Shown: one piece after another, positions 1-9,838 of the stretch | Numbering within the stretch: position 1 is the stretch's first letter | Layout of the letters: each line of letters opens with the position of its first letter | Source of the DNA: CAWKOH01 sp963851245 | GTDB lineage: Bacteria > Actinomycetota > Acidimicrobiia > Acidimicrobiales > Palsa-688 | Direction: 5' to 3' | Length of the DNA: 64,000 bases | Assembly (NCBI GenBank): GCA_963851245.1 | Contig: CAWKOH010000005.1 | Location: 62,001-126,000, forward strand | Notes under the pieces: generated by a model | What the model saw: only the letters and a program-made list of their open reading frames with translations | The model's database searches: none | Told to the model about the DNA's origin: nothing | Program-made: the position numbers and the translations under genes

Positions 1-1541
1 GAGGGATCGCCGGCGTCGTGGTGGGCATCCTTCTCGCGGCAGGGCTGCTCAGGTTGTTGCGCTCGTACCTCGGCCTGTCCTCGACCGGGCTGGTCATCTC
101 CCCCGGCACCATCATCGTGTCCATTCTGGTAGGGACCTTGATCACGGTCGTGGCGGCGCTGGGGCCCTCGGCGCGGGCGTCGAGAGTCCCCCCGGTAGCG
201 GCCATGCGCGAGGACGCCGCGGCGGTCGAGACCTCGCTGCGCCGGCGGGCCATCATCGGTTCCTCCGTGACCGGGATCGGGCTGCTCGCCCTCCTAGGCG
301 GCCTCTTCGCCGGCTCCAGCATCGCGCTGGTCGGAGTGGGGGCGGCGCTGACATTCATAGGCATAGCGATGCTGGTCCCGTTCCTGGCATCACCGGTGGC
401 CCGGGCCTTCGCCGCCCCGATCGCGGCAGTTACCGGTATCACCGGCCGGCTCAGCCAGGAGAACGCGGCCCGCAACCCTCGTCGCACGGGGGCCACGGCG
501 ACCACACTCATGATCGGCCTGGCCCTCGTAGCTGCCATCGCCACCCTGGCCACCTCGTCGACAACGTCGTTCGGCGATCTGTTCACCAGCACGCTCAAGT
601 CGGACTACGTGGTCACGTCCAGCAGCAACACGTTCTCGCGATCGGCCGCCGATGCAGTGAAGGGCGCACCAGGCGTCACTGCCGTCAGCCCCTTCACCGA
701 GGTTCAGTTCCACATCGGCAACGCCAGCCACGCCATGTCGGTGATCGACCCGGTCACCGGCCCGCAGTTGATCAAGATCGACATGGTTACCGGTTCGACG
801 GCGTCTTTGTCCAAGGGCGAGGTGCTGGTCAACAACACGGTGGCCAAGAACGATCATCTCGCCGTCGGCAGCCCCATCACGATGGGCTTTTCCGCCACCG
901 GTACACACACCTACACCGTCGGCGGCACCTACAAGACGAACCAGCTACTCGACAACTACATCACATCTGTTGCCGTGGCCGAAGCCGCCACCAACCAGCT
1001 TCAGTATGAGGCCGTTTTGGTCAAGACGGCGAACCCCTCGCCCGAGACTCAAGCCGGGATCAGCCACGCACTGGCAGGCTACCCCCAACTGAGCGTCAAG
1101 ACGACCGCAGAGTTCGTGAGCAACCAGAAGCAGCAGGTACAGGGATTTCTCCGCTTCGTCTACGTGCTCCTCGCGTTTTCGATCATCATCGGGCTGATAG
1201 GTGTAATCAACACGCTCCTGCTGTCGGTGCTCGAGCGGACCCATGAGATCGGCTTGCTGCGCGCTGTCGGCATGCAGCGCCGCCAGGTGAGGAGCATGAT
1301 CCGGGGGGAGGCGGTGGTGGTCTCGGTCCTGGGAGCTGTTCTCGGCGTCGTGCTCGGCGTGGCTTTCGGCGCTGCCATCGTCGGGTCCCTGTCGGGCAGC
1401 GGTATTACCCACATCGCCATTCCGTGGTCCACCATCATCGTGGTTGTGGTCCTGGCCGTGCTCTTCGGCCTCTTCGCGGCGATATTCCCCGCCCGGCGGG
1501 CGGCCCGGCTGGATGTCCTGCAGGCCATAACGACGACCTGA
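1..1541 (+). CDS. FtsX/MacB-type ABC transporter permease (5' truncated)
   Basis: Membrane subunit of an ABC exporter of the MacB/FtsX superfamily, probably moving a lipophilic substrate or acting as a mechanotransmission complex with an ATPase encoded upstream of the window. The reading frame is open from base 3, so the gene starts outside the window; the GTG at 18 is only an internal codon. About 510 residues remain. They show two hydrophobic segments near the start, a four-helix permease core, a soluble periplasmic MacB-like domain (roughly residues 185-375 counted from 18), and the final FtsX domain containing the typical stretch INTLLLSVLERTHEIGLLRA followed by two more helices. It ends with PARRAARLDVLQAI, the usual FtsX C-terminal signature. 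A strong hairpin follows the stop codon. The family assignment is firm; the substrate is unknown. Confidence 0.88.
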   Translation, partial: GIAGVVVGILLAAGLLRLLRSYLGLSSTGLVISPGTIIVSILVGTLITVVAALGPSARASRVPPVAAMREDAAAVETSLRRRAIIGSSVTGIGLLALLGGLFAGSSIALVGVGAALTFIGIAMLVPFLASPVARAFAAPIAAVTGITGRLSQENAARNPRRTGATATTLMIGLALVAAIATLATSSTTSFGDLFTSTLKSDYVVTSSSNTFSRSAADAVKGAPGVTAVSPFTEVQFHIGNASHAMSVIDPVTGPQLIKIDMVTGSTASLSKGEVLVNNTVAKNDHLAVGSPITMGFSATGTHTYTVGGTYKTNQLLDNYITSVAVAEAATNQLQYEAVLVKTANPSPETQAGISHALAGYPQLSVKTTAEFVSNQKQQVQGFLRFVYVLLAFSIIIGLIGVINTLLLSVLERTHEIGLLRAVGMQRRQVRSMIRGEAVVVSVLGAVLGVVLGVAFGAAIVGSLSGSGITHIAIPWSTIIVVVVLAVLFGLFAAIFPARRAARLDVLQAITTT

Positions 1542-1546
1542 CCCGA

Positions 1547-1584
1547 CGCCCCCGGCCTCACACCGAGCGAGTGAGGCAGGGGCG
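1547..1584. terminator. Bidirectional hairpin between convergent genes
   Basis: Immediately after the permease stop (1539-1541) and before the end of the convergent LuxR gene (1597) lies a stem CGCCCC/GGGGCG (1547-1552 with 1579-1584) continued by GCCTCAC/GTGAGGC (1555-1561 with 1571-1577), with a 9-nt loop. There is no T-run, so it is either a GC-type terminator or a transcript-stabilising hairpin serving both genes. Confidence 0.6.
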
Positions 1585-1596
1585 AGAAGGGGAGGT

Positions 1597-4288
1597 TCAG
1601 AGGAGCCCGTGGGCGCGGGCCATGGTCACGGCCTCGCTTCGCGAGGCGGCCCCCAGCTTCCGGTAGATGTTCTTGAGGTGGGTCTTCACTGTGTTCAGGG
1701 AGACGTACATCGAAGCTGCGATCTCCCGCAGATGGAGGTGCGACGGGAGATAACCCAGCAGCTCTCGCTCACGCTCGGTCAGGGGCTCGAGGATGTGGGC
1801 CGGCGCAACCACGGGCTGGCCGGGCACCACTTGTTCGGCCTGGCAAAGCAGATGCGCCACATACGGATCTGTGCGGGTCGACACGATTCCCCTGAGAAGG
1901 GAGAGGATCTGCGGAGCTTCCTCCAGGAATGGTCTGACGAAGCCCTCCGGGCGCCCCGTGTCGACCGCTCGCCTTATGGCTTCCTCGGCCAGCTGAGTCC
2001 GACCTCTCTGCATCTCGGCGCAGGCCAGGAGGATGAGGCGGCGAATCTCGGCACCGATCTTGGGTAGCGGGCCCGCTGCCAATCGCGAGAGGACCCGGTC
2101 GGGGCGGCCGGAGAAGAGGTCGATGCGGGCGAGGGTCTCGCGGGCGATGTCCGGGGGAGCCATGGAACGTGCGACCAGCAAGGTGCCTTCCAGATCACCG
2201 AGCGCCACCCGGCACAGGATCTCGACGTAGTTGAGCTTCTGGAGCAGGTGGTGTGCCGGCGGCCGGCGGCCCTCGAGGTGGCGTAGGTGTCCCAGCCGGT
2301 TGAGCGCATCGCCCGGGTGCTGCCGGGCGATCAATACCCGGACCATGTCGACCTCGACCGCCCACTCCCAATCGGTACCGCCTGCTGAGCGGCACAGCCG
2401 GCGGGCTGCCTCGAGCTCTGCTTCGGCGGCGTCGAGCTCGTTCTGCTCGAAGAGCACCTCCGCCAGAGCGAGGCGGGCATCAAGGGTGGCGAGGTCGTTG
2501 GCCTTCCCGCCCGCTTGAGCGCGCTGCAGCGCCGAAGTGGCGAACTCATAGGCGTTCCGCAGCCGGCCCTGGCGGCAGGCCATCATGGCCAAGGTGGCCG
2601 GTTGACTGGCTTTAGCTGCCTCTTCCGTGCCGAAGTGTCTGACCAGGATGGCTTGGGCCTGGTCGGGCTGGTCCAGCCAGACATGAGCCCGAGCAGCCAG
2701 GATGGGTACATGGGCAGCTATGGCGGCGTCGATGCTGTCGGACCAGGCTCCATCGAGATATGGGTCTACCCGGTCCGGATCGAACCGGTCCGGATGGCCG
2801 GACGGGTGGTCCCACGCCATCAGCTCCGACATGGATCGGCAGTGATCCAGGACGCTCGGGGCGTCGGCCAGCCGTTCCGCGTGCACGGCCCAGAGAAACT
2901 CGACCCGGACCCGCCACCGCCGGCGTTCGGCGTCATCGGTGGTGGTGGTGTCAAGGCGGCGCAGCAGTTGGGCGGCTTGTCCGATCCGCTGGGAGCACAG
3001 CAAAGCCGCCGCGTACTGAGTAGGTACGGTCGGGATCACGGTCGAAATCCGTATCGGGCAGACCAGCCGGCAGGAAGGTGGAGCCGCCGGTAGGCGGACC
3101 ACTACCTTCTATGGGATGCAAGAGATCGGAGAAGGCGAGTACCAGCGCCCGGTCGTAAACCCGCGCTTGCGCGAACTGATAGGCCGCGGCCCGGTGATCG
3201 CCGCACTCCTCGAACCGGCAGGCGGCGTTGAAGTGGGCCTCCTGGGCCAGTGAGGGGTCCTCGAACTGGAGCCGGCTGCTCAGAAAGTCGGCGAAGAGGC
3301 GATGGTACCGGTAGGACCGAGGGTCCGCCTCGATCGGTATCACGAACAGATTCCGGCTCGAGAGGCTATCGAGGACTTCGGCCGCGTCGCTTCGACCGGT
3401 TACCGCTTCGCACAGATCCGGGGTGAGCCGATCCAGGATCGATGTCTGCAGCAAGAACCGCACGACATCGGGTGACTCTCTCAGGAGCAACTTGTGCTCC
3501 AGGTATTCGGCCACCGGCCCGAAGGCGCCGGAGAACCGCCTTATGGCATCCGAGGGATCCACGTCATCGGTCATGGCGAGGGCGGCCATGTGCAGGCCGG
3601 TAGCCCAGCCCTCGCTGAGTTCGGTGAGCGAGGTCAGTTGATCCACCTGCAGGAACTTCGCGGCGACCAGCGCTACCAGGGCGGCCGATTCCTCCATACT
3701 GAAACGCAGATCGGATTCCGTGATAGCCCCGGCCTGGCCGCTGAGCAAGAGCCACCTGAAAGGGAAGGCGGGAAGAGAGTCCCCCGCCAGTACAAGGCTG
3801 ACGTGACGCGGCAGCCGGCGAGCAAGCAAGGCGACCGAGTCGACGACGGCGCCGTCAGTTATCTGGTGGAAGTCGTCTATGACCAGCACGCAAGACCTCT
3901 TGAGCTCGACCCCGCGTGCCACCAGGTCGACGTATTGCGCGCACCGCTGCGTCCTGTCCTCATGGCGCCGGAGTAAGCCGTCGTCGATTCCGAGCGACAT
4001 CGCCACCTGGCGCCAGAACGAGTCGGGATGGTTGTCGTCCTCATCCGCGGTGAACCAGGCCACCTCGACGCCGGTGCATCCCTGAGCCCAGTCAGAGAGC
4101 AACGCTGTTTTCCCGGCGCCAGGCGGGGCGGTTACGACGGTCAGCCGGTTCTGGGCGGCTGCAGAGAGCTGACGGTGGAGTCGGTCTCTCCTGATCCAAT
4201 GGCGGGGCAGGGGCGGAGGCTCGAACTTGGCGAATGAAGCGGGGTAGCCGAAGTCATCCCAGGGCGGGGTGTCGATGATGGCACTCAT
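1597..4288 (-). pseudogene. MalT-like LuxR-family regulator (LAL), split by a one-base frameshift
   Basis: Large ATP-binding regulator of the LuxR family. The N-terminal reading frame (4288 down to about 3020) carries Walker A APPGAGKT near residue 55 and a Walker B-like VLVIDDFHQI, as in MalT/STAND NTPases. The C-terminal frame (about 3025 to 1597) has helical TPR-like repeats and ends in a GerE/LuxR helix-turn-helix (LTERERELLGYL...VSLNTVKTHLKNIYRKLG). The two halves are in different frames. The N-terminal frame reads sensibly to DPDRTY, and the other frame resumes with YAAALLCSQRIGQAAQLL, which places the break at about 3011-3025. The whole span is 2692 nt, three times 897 plus 1, so one extra base explains it. 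Restored length is about 897 residues, normal for a LAL regulator and close to the 875-aa neighbour at 4810. It could be a genuine pseudogene or a sequencing indel. Confidence 0.85.
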
Positions 4289-4425
4289 CGGGATGTGGTT
4301 GACATTGGGACCTGCCCCCGGCGCTCAGGCGCCGGCCGCAAGCCTGCCTCGGGCTCGAACAATGACATTGCGACCTCTTTTTTCCTCTCAATCCCTGAAG
4401 CTAACGACACCCGCAATAGCCCTCG

Positions 4426-4443
4426 TCACCCGGGGTCGGGTGA
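4426..4443. other. Short hairpin between the small gene and the LAL gene
   Basis: TCACCCG and CGGGTGA form a 7-bp stem with a 4-nt loop. It lies 43 nt downstream of the small gene's stop codon (4486) and 138 nt upstream of the LAL start (4288), both on the minus strand. It may be a weak terminator or a regulator-binding palindrome. There is no T-run next to it on the minus strand. Confidence 0.35.
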
Positions 4444-4485
4444 TCCCTTCTCCGCCGCCGCCATCCGGGCAGGCACATCACCGTG

Positions 4486-4701
4486 TCACAGCGCCTGGAC
4501 CTCCGCGGCACGGACCTCGAGCAGCTCCAGGCCCAGGGCTCCCACCCGGTCGATGACCCCGTGAAGGGCAGCCTGATCGACCAGCTCCCCTCGCAAGGTG
4601 GTGCTGGTCTTGTCCACCGTCACCTCGAAGTCGTCGAAGGCGTCCACGACGGCAGGTACGGCTTGACCGGCAAAAGTTATCTCATAGGTACGTATGGTCA
4701 T
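4486..4701 (-). CDS. Conserved small protein, 71 aa
   Basis: A short gene hidden inside longer artefactual frames. Starting at the ATG at 4701 it encodes 71 residues beginning MTIRTYEITFAG and containing ELVDQAALHGVIDRVGALGLELLEVR. From memory, small actinobacterial hypothetical proteins share the pattern of a beta-strand start, then RDQAALHGVL..ALGLELLEV; the function is unknown. The predicted fold is alpha/beta with no membrane segment. It stands divergent to the LAL regulator at 4810 and upstream of the other LAL gene, so it may be co-regulated with or auxiliary to either. The 108-bp divergent gap (4702-4809) probably holds both promoters. Confidence 0.7.
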   Translation of the reverse strand: MTIRTYEITFAGQAVPAVVDAFDDFEVTVDKTSTTLRGELVDQAALHGVIDRVGALGLELLEVRAAEVQAL

Positions 4702-4809
4702 CAAACGTTGTCCATCCAACTCTCTTACTCCTGTAGCCTCAGCATGCAGAGCGACGAGCGGACTGTCGTCACCCGCGCGAGGGTGAGCGGTGCAGGAGGA
4801 CGACCCACG

Positions 4810-7437
4810 ATGTGGACCGGCGGACCCAACCCACGCAGCCCGCGGTTGCCGGCATCCAAGTTCCGCGCCCCGAACGTGCCATCCCACATGGTTCACCGGC
4901 CGAGGCTCTTCGAGCACCTCGACCAGGGAGAGCATCGCCGGCTGACCCTGGTGGCGGGCTCGCCGGGTGCAGGAAAGACCATGCTTCTCGCCGACTGGCT
5001 GGCCAACCGCCCCAATCGCACCGGAGCCTGGCTGAACTGTGACGTCGCCGACGCCGATCCGGTTCGCTTCGTGTCGGCCGTGATCGAGGCAACCCGGCGA
5101 GGCTACGGGCGGCCTGACCTGGGCGAGGACGGCCGGCAGTTGCTGAGCGCTGACGGCGAGGTTTCCGCCGACGTGATCGCAGCCCTCGCTGACGACCTGG
5201 AGAGCGTCGGCTTCCCGCTGGTGCTGGTGGTCAACGACTTTCACCTGGCCGGAGTTCAGGCGGCCGGCCCGCTCGGGCAGTTGCTCGAATACCAGCCACC
5301 GTCGCTTCAGGTGGCGGTCGCCACCAGAGCGGACCCGCCCCTCAGGCTGCACCGGATGCGGGCCAACGGCGAGCTGCTCGAGGTGAGGGACCGTGACCTC
5401 TACCTGTCCGCTGAGGAGACGAGCGCTTTCCTGGCCGGCTTCGGCGTGGCGCTGGACGAGCCCGAGCTCGCCATCCTTCACGAGCGCAGTGAGGGGTGGG
5501 TGGCCGGTCTCCAGATGGCCGCCATCGCCATCCAGAGCTCGCCCGACCCGATAAGGGCAGCCGGTCGGGTGGAGCTGAAGGCTCACACCGTGGCCGGCTA
5601 TTTCCTGGACGAAGTTCTGTACCGGCAGCCGGCGGAAGTCGCCGACTTCATGCTGGCGACGTCGGTCCTGGACGAACTTTCACCCTCTTCATGTTCCGCG
5701 CTGGCCGGTGACGGCTCGGCTGCGATGCTCGATCAGATCTGCGCCGCCCACATGTTCGTCTCGATGGTGGACGACGAGACGCAGACTTACCGTTACCACC
5801 ATCTGATCAAGGACGTCCTGCAGGCCGAACTGCATGCCCGCGATCCGCGTAGGGAGCATGGGCTGCATGCGGCTGCGGCCGCTCACCTCGTCGAAACGGG
5901 GGATGTAGGACGAGCGGCCCGGCATCTCATCGCCGCCGGCGACCCGGCCGCTGCGGCTGAACTCCTGAACGAGAGGCTGATCCGGGAGTTCGGTTCGAAT
6001 CCGGTGCTCGGCAGCGCGCTCGACCTGCCCGATGTCGAGCCCGAGATGTATGCCGGCGTCCCCCAGATCCTGTTGCCGCTGGCAGCCGAGCTGCTCCTTC
6101 GCGGTGCATTGGAGCGAGGTTCGCACGCCTTCGCCCTGGCCCGACAGGCCTTGTCCGGGCCGGACCGATCACAGACCGACCTGGCCCGACTGGCGGTTGT
6201 CAGCGCCTTCCACGCCTTCGCTACCGGCGACCTCGACGAAGCCCTGGCCCATTACGAGGCGATCCGGGAGAAAGAAAATTTGGGGATCGGGCTGACTGAT
6301 TGGCTGGCGGCGCTGGACGCCGTGGCCATGTACTGCCACACCTACCTGGGGGAGCTCAGCGAGGCCCGCCGCTTAGCGGATCTGGTCGCGACGAGCCCCG
6401 CGGCCGGACCGGCGGTGGCCCAGGTGTTGTGCCCGGCGGTGATGAGCCAGGCCGCCTACGCCGAGGGGGATCTCGGCGAAGCGGGCGTGCTCGCCTCCTC
6501 CGCCCTAACCGCCGCGGACCGGTTGGGATTTGACCGTCACTACTTCGCGTTCCCGGCCACGCGGACTTCGGCCCTCCTCGCCCTGGAGAGGCGCGATCTG
6601 ACCGAAGCCGCCGGTCTTACCGAGCTCAGCCTGAGCCGGCTGGTTTCCGGGCGGCCCGTCTTCGACTTCCTGGCTCAGCTCGACCGGGCCCGGATCTGGA
6701 GCGTAAGCGGGAACGTGGACGAAGCCTTGGCGTCGCTTCCGCAGGCCCGAGCAGCCCTCCGGAGCGAGCGGTCCGTTCTGCTGGCTGGAGCGAATGAGCT
6801 CGAGTCTCGCTACCGGCTGGCCCTTGGCGATCATGCCGGCGCCCAGCGCGTTGCCGACGAGCTACCTCTCGACCGGCGGGTCGTAGTGTCGGCGATGATC
6901 GCCTTGGCGGCCGGCGATTGCGACGCCGCTGCCCTCGCTCTCGGCGCCGCGCCGCCGGCGGGAGCGACGATACGTGCCGGCTTGGAGCTCTCCCTCCTGC
7001 GCACCACCGTCGCCACCCTGCGGGGCTCGTCCCAGGCGCCCCGGTTGGTCAGGGAGGTTTTGGCCTCGGTCGATCAACACGGATTCGTCCAGACCGTCCT
7101 GGATACCGCACCCCAACTGGTCGACCACCTCATCTCCGAAGGCGGCGGTTACCCCCGGACCGACAATGTGGCCGCGTTGATCTCAGCCGGCGTGGAAGTC
7201 CGCAAGCTGAGCAAGTCCGGGTCCGATGCCGGCGGCAGCCTGCCCGATCCGCTGACCGAGGCGGAGATACGGGTTCTGGAGAAGCTGCCCCAGCGGCTGA
7301 CCTACGCGGATATGGCCGCTGACCTCTACCTCTCCTTGAACACCGTAAAGACCCACCTTCGCCACACCTACATGAAGCTGGGGGTTACGTCGCGATCGGC
7401 TGCGGTGAAGCGGGCCACGTCACTCGGCCTGCTTTAG
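4810..7437 (+). CDS. MalT-like LuxR-family ATP-binding transcriptional regulator (LAL)
   Basis: An 875-residue signal-transduction ATPase and transcription factor. It has Walker A GSPGAGKT at about residues 50-57, Walker B-like PLVLVVNDFHLA, a winged/linker region with RYHHLIKDVLQAEL (a typical LAL motif), a long helical TPR-like sensor region, and a C-terminal LuxR helix-turn-helix (LTEAEIRVLEKLPQRLTYAD, then LSLNTVKTHLRHTYMKLG). I chose the ATG at 4810 because AGGAGG lies at 4794-4799, ten bases upstream; the frame continues upstream to 4483 but that part overlaps the divergent 71-aa gene and lacks family character. It is paralogous to the broken LAL gene at 1597-4288. Its stop overlaps the convergent MFS gene by 18 bp. 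The ligand is unknown. Confidence 0.9.
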   Translation: MWTGGPNPRSPRLPASKFRAPNVPSHMVHRPRLFEHLDQGEHRRLTLVAGSPGAGKTMLLADWLANRPNRTGAWLNCDVADADPVRFVSAVIEATRRGYGRPDLGEDGRQLLSADGEVSADVIAALADDLESVGFPLVLVVNDFHLAGVQAAGPLGQLLEYQPPSLQVAVATRADPPLRLHRMRANGELLEVRDRDLYLSAEETSAFLAGFGVALDEPELAILHERSEGWVAGLQMAAIAIQSSPDPIRAAGRVELKAHTVAGYFLDEVLYRQPAEVADFMLATSVLDELSPSSCSALAGDGSAAMLDQICAAHMFVSMVDDETQTYRYHHLIKDVLQAELHARDPRREHGLHAAAAAHLVETGDVGRAARHLIAAGDPAAAAELLNERLIREFGSNPVLGSALDLPDVEPEMYAGVPQILLPLAAELLLRGALERGSHAFALARQALSGPDRSQTDLARLAVVSAFHAFATGDLDEALAHYEAIREKENLGIGLTDWLAALDAVAMYCHTYLGELSEARRLADLVATSPAAGPAVAQVLCPAVMSQAAYAEGDLGEAGVLASSALTAADRLGFDRHYFAFPATRTSALLALERRDLTEAAGLTELSLSRLVSGRPVFDFLAQLDRARIWSVSGNVDEALASLPQARAALRSERSVLLAGANELESRYRLALGDHAGAQRVADELPLDRRVVVSAMIALAAGDCDAAALALGAAPPAGATIRAGLELSLLRTTVATLRGSSQAPRLVREVLASVDQHGFVQTVLDTAPQLVDHLISEGGGYPRTDNVAALISAGVEVRKLSKSGSDAGGSLPDPLTEAEIRVLEKLPQRLTYADMAADLYLSLNTVKTHLRHTYMKLGVTSRSAAVKRATSLGLL

Positions 7438-8658
7438 GCCCGCCGAGGTTGGTGAGGGCACCGGTTGCTGGTGACGGGCCACCGCCATTGCCAGTACGGC
7501 CATCACCACCATGGCGGCCGCCGCGATGCGGAAGACGGTGGAGAGTGAGACCAGGTGCTGTAAGGCCCCGCTCCCGAAGGCGGCCAGGCCGTAGCCGAGC
7601 TGGTAGGCGGCTATGAGCCAGCCGGCGGCCAGCTCCACGATGGCAGGGAAGCTCGCCTCGCCGTAGCCGATCGTCATGGGGAAGAACCCCGAGCAGGCCA
7701 GCCCCGCGAAGGCGAAGACGGCGATACCGGCTCCGGCGCTGTCCGCGAGAGGGGCGATCAGGAGGGCGGCGCCTATGGCCCAGGGCAAGACCACGTATAT
7801 GTGGGTGGAGCTGATCCGGGTGGACACCAACGCGATGGCCAGGCGGCCAACCGTGACGGCGGCCCAGAACACCGCCAGGGCGTTGTTGGCCGAGGTGGGC
7901 TTGACTCCCTTGCCCACGAGCAAGGTGGTGCCCCAGTTGCCGAACATGGTCTCGCCGATCCCGTAGATCACCAGCGCCCCCGCGAAGACCCAGAAGAGGG
8001 TGGGGATAGCCGCCCGCTCTCCGGGGCGGGTAGCTGCCGGCGCCTTCTGCTCTGACGGGGGGAGCCCCATCGGCTGGACCGCGGTCAGGGCCAGGAGGGC
8101 GACCAGTCCGGCCCCGGCCAGCAATGGCAGGTACCACCACTGGCCAACCGTCGTGAAGAGAGCGATGAGGAATGGGGACAGGGCGGTACCCAGACCGAGC
8201 AGGACGTTCAGAGCGGTCAGCGCCACGTCCCGGCGGGCCGGCATGAACGCCCCGGCGTAGGTGCTGATAGAACCGAGCGTCAGCCCGAACCCCAGCCCAA
8301 GGGCGCCCGTGGCTATTAGCAGCATGGGGTAGGCGAACGACTGCGACTCGAGGGCGTCGCTCCCGGCCAGCAGCCCCATCGCCACCGTGTCGGCCGCCAG
8401 GCCCACGAGGAGCACCCGCTTCAGGGAGAAGCGGCTCCCCAGGTTGGGCAGAGAGAGGGAACCCACGATGGCCATGACGACCTGCGGGACGAACAGGAGT
8501 CCGTACTGGCTCTTCGACAGGTCGTAGCCCGAGCTCGAGGTGAGGATGGTGGCCGCCGCCGGGAAGGCGACCAGGCTCAGCCCCTGGAATAGCCCGATGG
8601 CGTAGACGGTCACGATCTCGGCCCGGGAGTGGGCCACCGGCATCGGCGGGGAGGTCAC
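7420..8658 (-). CDS. MFS transporter
   Basis: A 412-residue integral membrane protein with about 12 hydrophobic segments, typical of the major facilitator superfamily; the YGLLFVPQVVMAIVGSLSLP and NLGSRFSLKRVLLVGL region matches the MFS A-motif area after helix 2. It probably works as an inner-membrane secondary transporter or efflux pump; the substrate cannot be read from the sequence. Start codon GTG at 8658, with an alternative ATG at 8643. It sits 52 bp downstream of cydB on the same strand, so it may be the last gene of the cytochrome bd transcription unit, although the gap allows its own promoter. Its 3' end overlaps the convergent LAL gene. Confidence 0.82.
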   Translation of the reverse strand: MTSPPMPVAHSRAEIVTVYAIGLFQGLSLVAFPAAATILTSSSGYDLSKSQYGLLFVPQVVMAIVGSLSLPNLGSRFSLKRVLLVGLAADTVAMGLLAGSDALESQSFAYPMLLIATGALGLGFGLTLGSISTYAGAFMPARRDVALTALNVLLGLGTALSPFLIALFTTVGQWWYLPLLAGAGLVALLALTAVQPMGLPPSEQKAPAATRPGERAAIPTLFWVFAGALVIYGIGETMFGNWGTTLLVGKGVKPTSANNALAVFWAAVTVGRLAIALVSTRISSTHIYVVLPWAIGAALLIAPLADSAGAGIAVFAFAGLACSGFFPMTIGYGEASFPAIVELAAGWLIAAYQLGYGLAAFGSGALQHLVSLSTVFRIAAAAMVVMAVLAMAVARHQQPVPSPTSAGLKQAE

Positions 8659-8710
8659 TCGTTATCCTGACGCGCCGCCGCAGCTCGAGGTGTACGGGAA
8701 CGGGCTTCGG

Positions 8711-9829
8711 TCAGGACGCCGGCGGGTCCGGGACCGGCGCGGCCCCGGTTCCAGACGACGCGGTGGGGTTGGGCCCTTCGCCGGCTACGGCCTCGGCCGG
8801 ACCCGGCCCCCCTGGGGGCTCCTCGCTCGCGGTGACCTCCACGGGCGGACCCTTTATCCGGCCCCGGAACACGTGATAGCTCCAAGCCTGGTAGGCGATG
8901 ACCAACGGAGCGAAGATGACCGCCACCACGGTCATGACAGTCAGGGCGTAGTTGCCCGCCGCGCTGTTGGCGACGGTCAGGTTGTAGCTCTTGTCAGTGG
9001 TGGAGATCATGACATTGGGGTAGAGGGCGATAAAGAAGGAGGCCAGGGTGGCGGCTATGGCGGCGGTGGTGGCCGCGAAGCCCCAGCCGGTGTGGCCGTC
9101 TCGCACCGACCAGGCGGCGGCCACGATGAGCAGCCAGGCCAGGACCTGAAGCGGGGCCGGGAGGACGCCGCGGCCGGATTCGACGTGGGTCCAGATGGCG
9201 AAACCGGCCAGGAAGAGGACGGCAATCCCGGCGAAGGGGCCGGCCAGGCGTTCGGCCCGGGCTTGCACGGCTCCGGTGGTCTTGATGCTGAGGTACATGG
9301 CCCCATGGGCCAGGGTGAGTGACACCAGGGTGAGGCCGAACCACACTCCGTAGCCGGTGAAGAGGTCCCAGAAGGAACCGGTGAAGACGCCGCTCTTGTT
9401 GAGGGGTAGCCCTTCGAGGAGATCGCCCAAGCCGATACCGAGGATCAGAGGGAGGGCGAGGCTGCCGATGGTCAGGGTCCAGTCCCAGATGGAGCGCCAG
9501 CGGGGGTCGGTGGACTTGCCGCGGTACTCGAAGGAGATGCCCCGGATGATGAGGGCGACGAGTACCAGCATCAGGGCCAGGTAGAGGGCCGAGAACATGG
9601 ACGCGTACCACGCCGGGAAGGCTGCGAACATGCTGGCGCCGGCAACAATGAGCCACACCTCGTTGCCGTCCCAGAAGGGGCCGATGCTGTTGATCGCCAC
9701 CCGCCGTTCGGTGTCGGTCTTGCCCACCAGCATGTGCAGGCTGCCGACTCCGAGGTCGAAACCCTCCAGGATGAAAAAGCCGGTCCAGAAGAAGGCGATG
9801 ACGATGAACCAGAAGATCTGCAGTCCCAT
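8711..9829 (-). CDS. cydB: Cytochrome bd ubiquinol oxidase subunit II
   Basis: CydB (372 aa), the structural partner of CydA in the bd-type terminal oxidase, which oxidises quinol and reduces oxygen with high affinity in the cytoplasmic membrane. The N-terminus IFWFIVIAFFWTGFFILEGF and the following DLGVG and IGPFWDGNEVWL blocks are diagnostic. About eight to nine transmembrane helices are visible. ATG at 9829 is preceded by AGGAGG at ideal distance. The hydrophilic Pro/Glu-rich tail of about 40 residues is lineage-specific. It starts 9 bp after the cydCA reading frame and is clearly in the same operon. Confidence 0.96.
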   Translation of the reverse strand: MGLQIFWFIVIAFFWTGFFILEGFDLGVGSLHMLVGKTDTERRVAINSIGPFWDGNEVWLIVAGASMFAAFPAWYASMFSALYLALMLVLVALIIRGISFEYRGKSTDPRWRSIWDWTLTIGSLALPLILGIGLGDLLEGLPLNKSGVFTGSFWDLFTGYGVWFGLTLVSLTLAHGAMYLSIKTTGAVQARAERLAGPFAGIAVLFLAGFAIWTHVESGRGVLPAPLQVLAWLLIVAAAWSVRDGHTGWGFAATTAAIAATLASFFIALYPNVMISTTDKSYNLTVANSAAGNYALTVMTVVAVIFAPLVIAYQAWSYHVFRGRIKGPPVEVTASEEPPGGPGPAEAVAGEGPNPTASSGTGAAPVPDPPAS

Positions 9830-9838
9830 GCTCGCCTC

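Noticed and set aside
4483..4809. N-terminal extension of the LAL regulator
   Set aside because: Overlaps the divergent 71-aa gene, and the start at 4810 has AGGAGG at ideal spacing.
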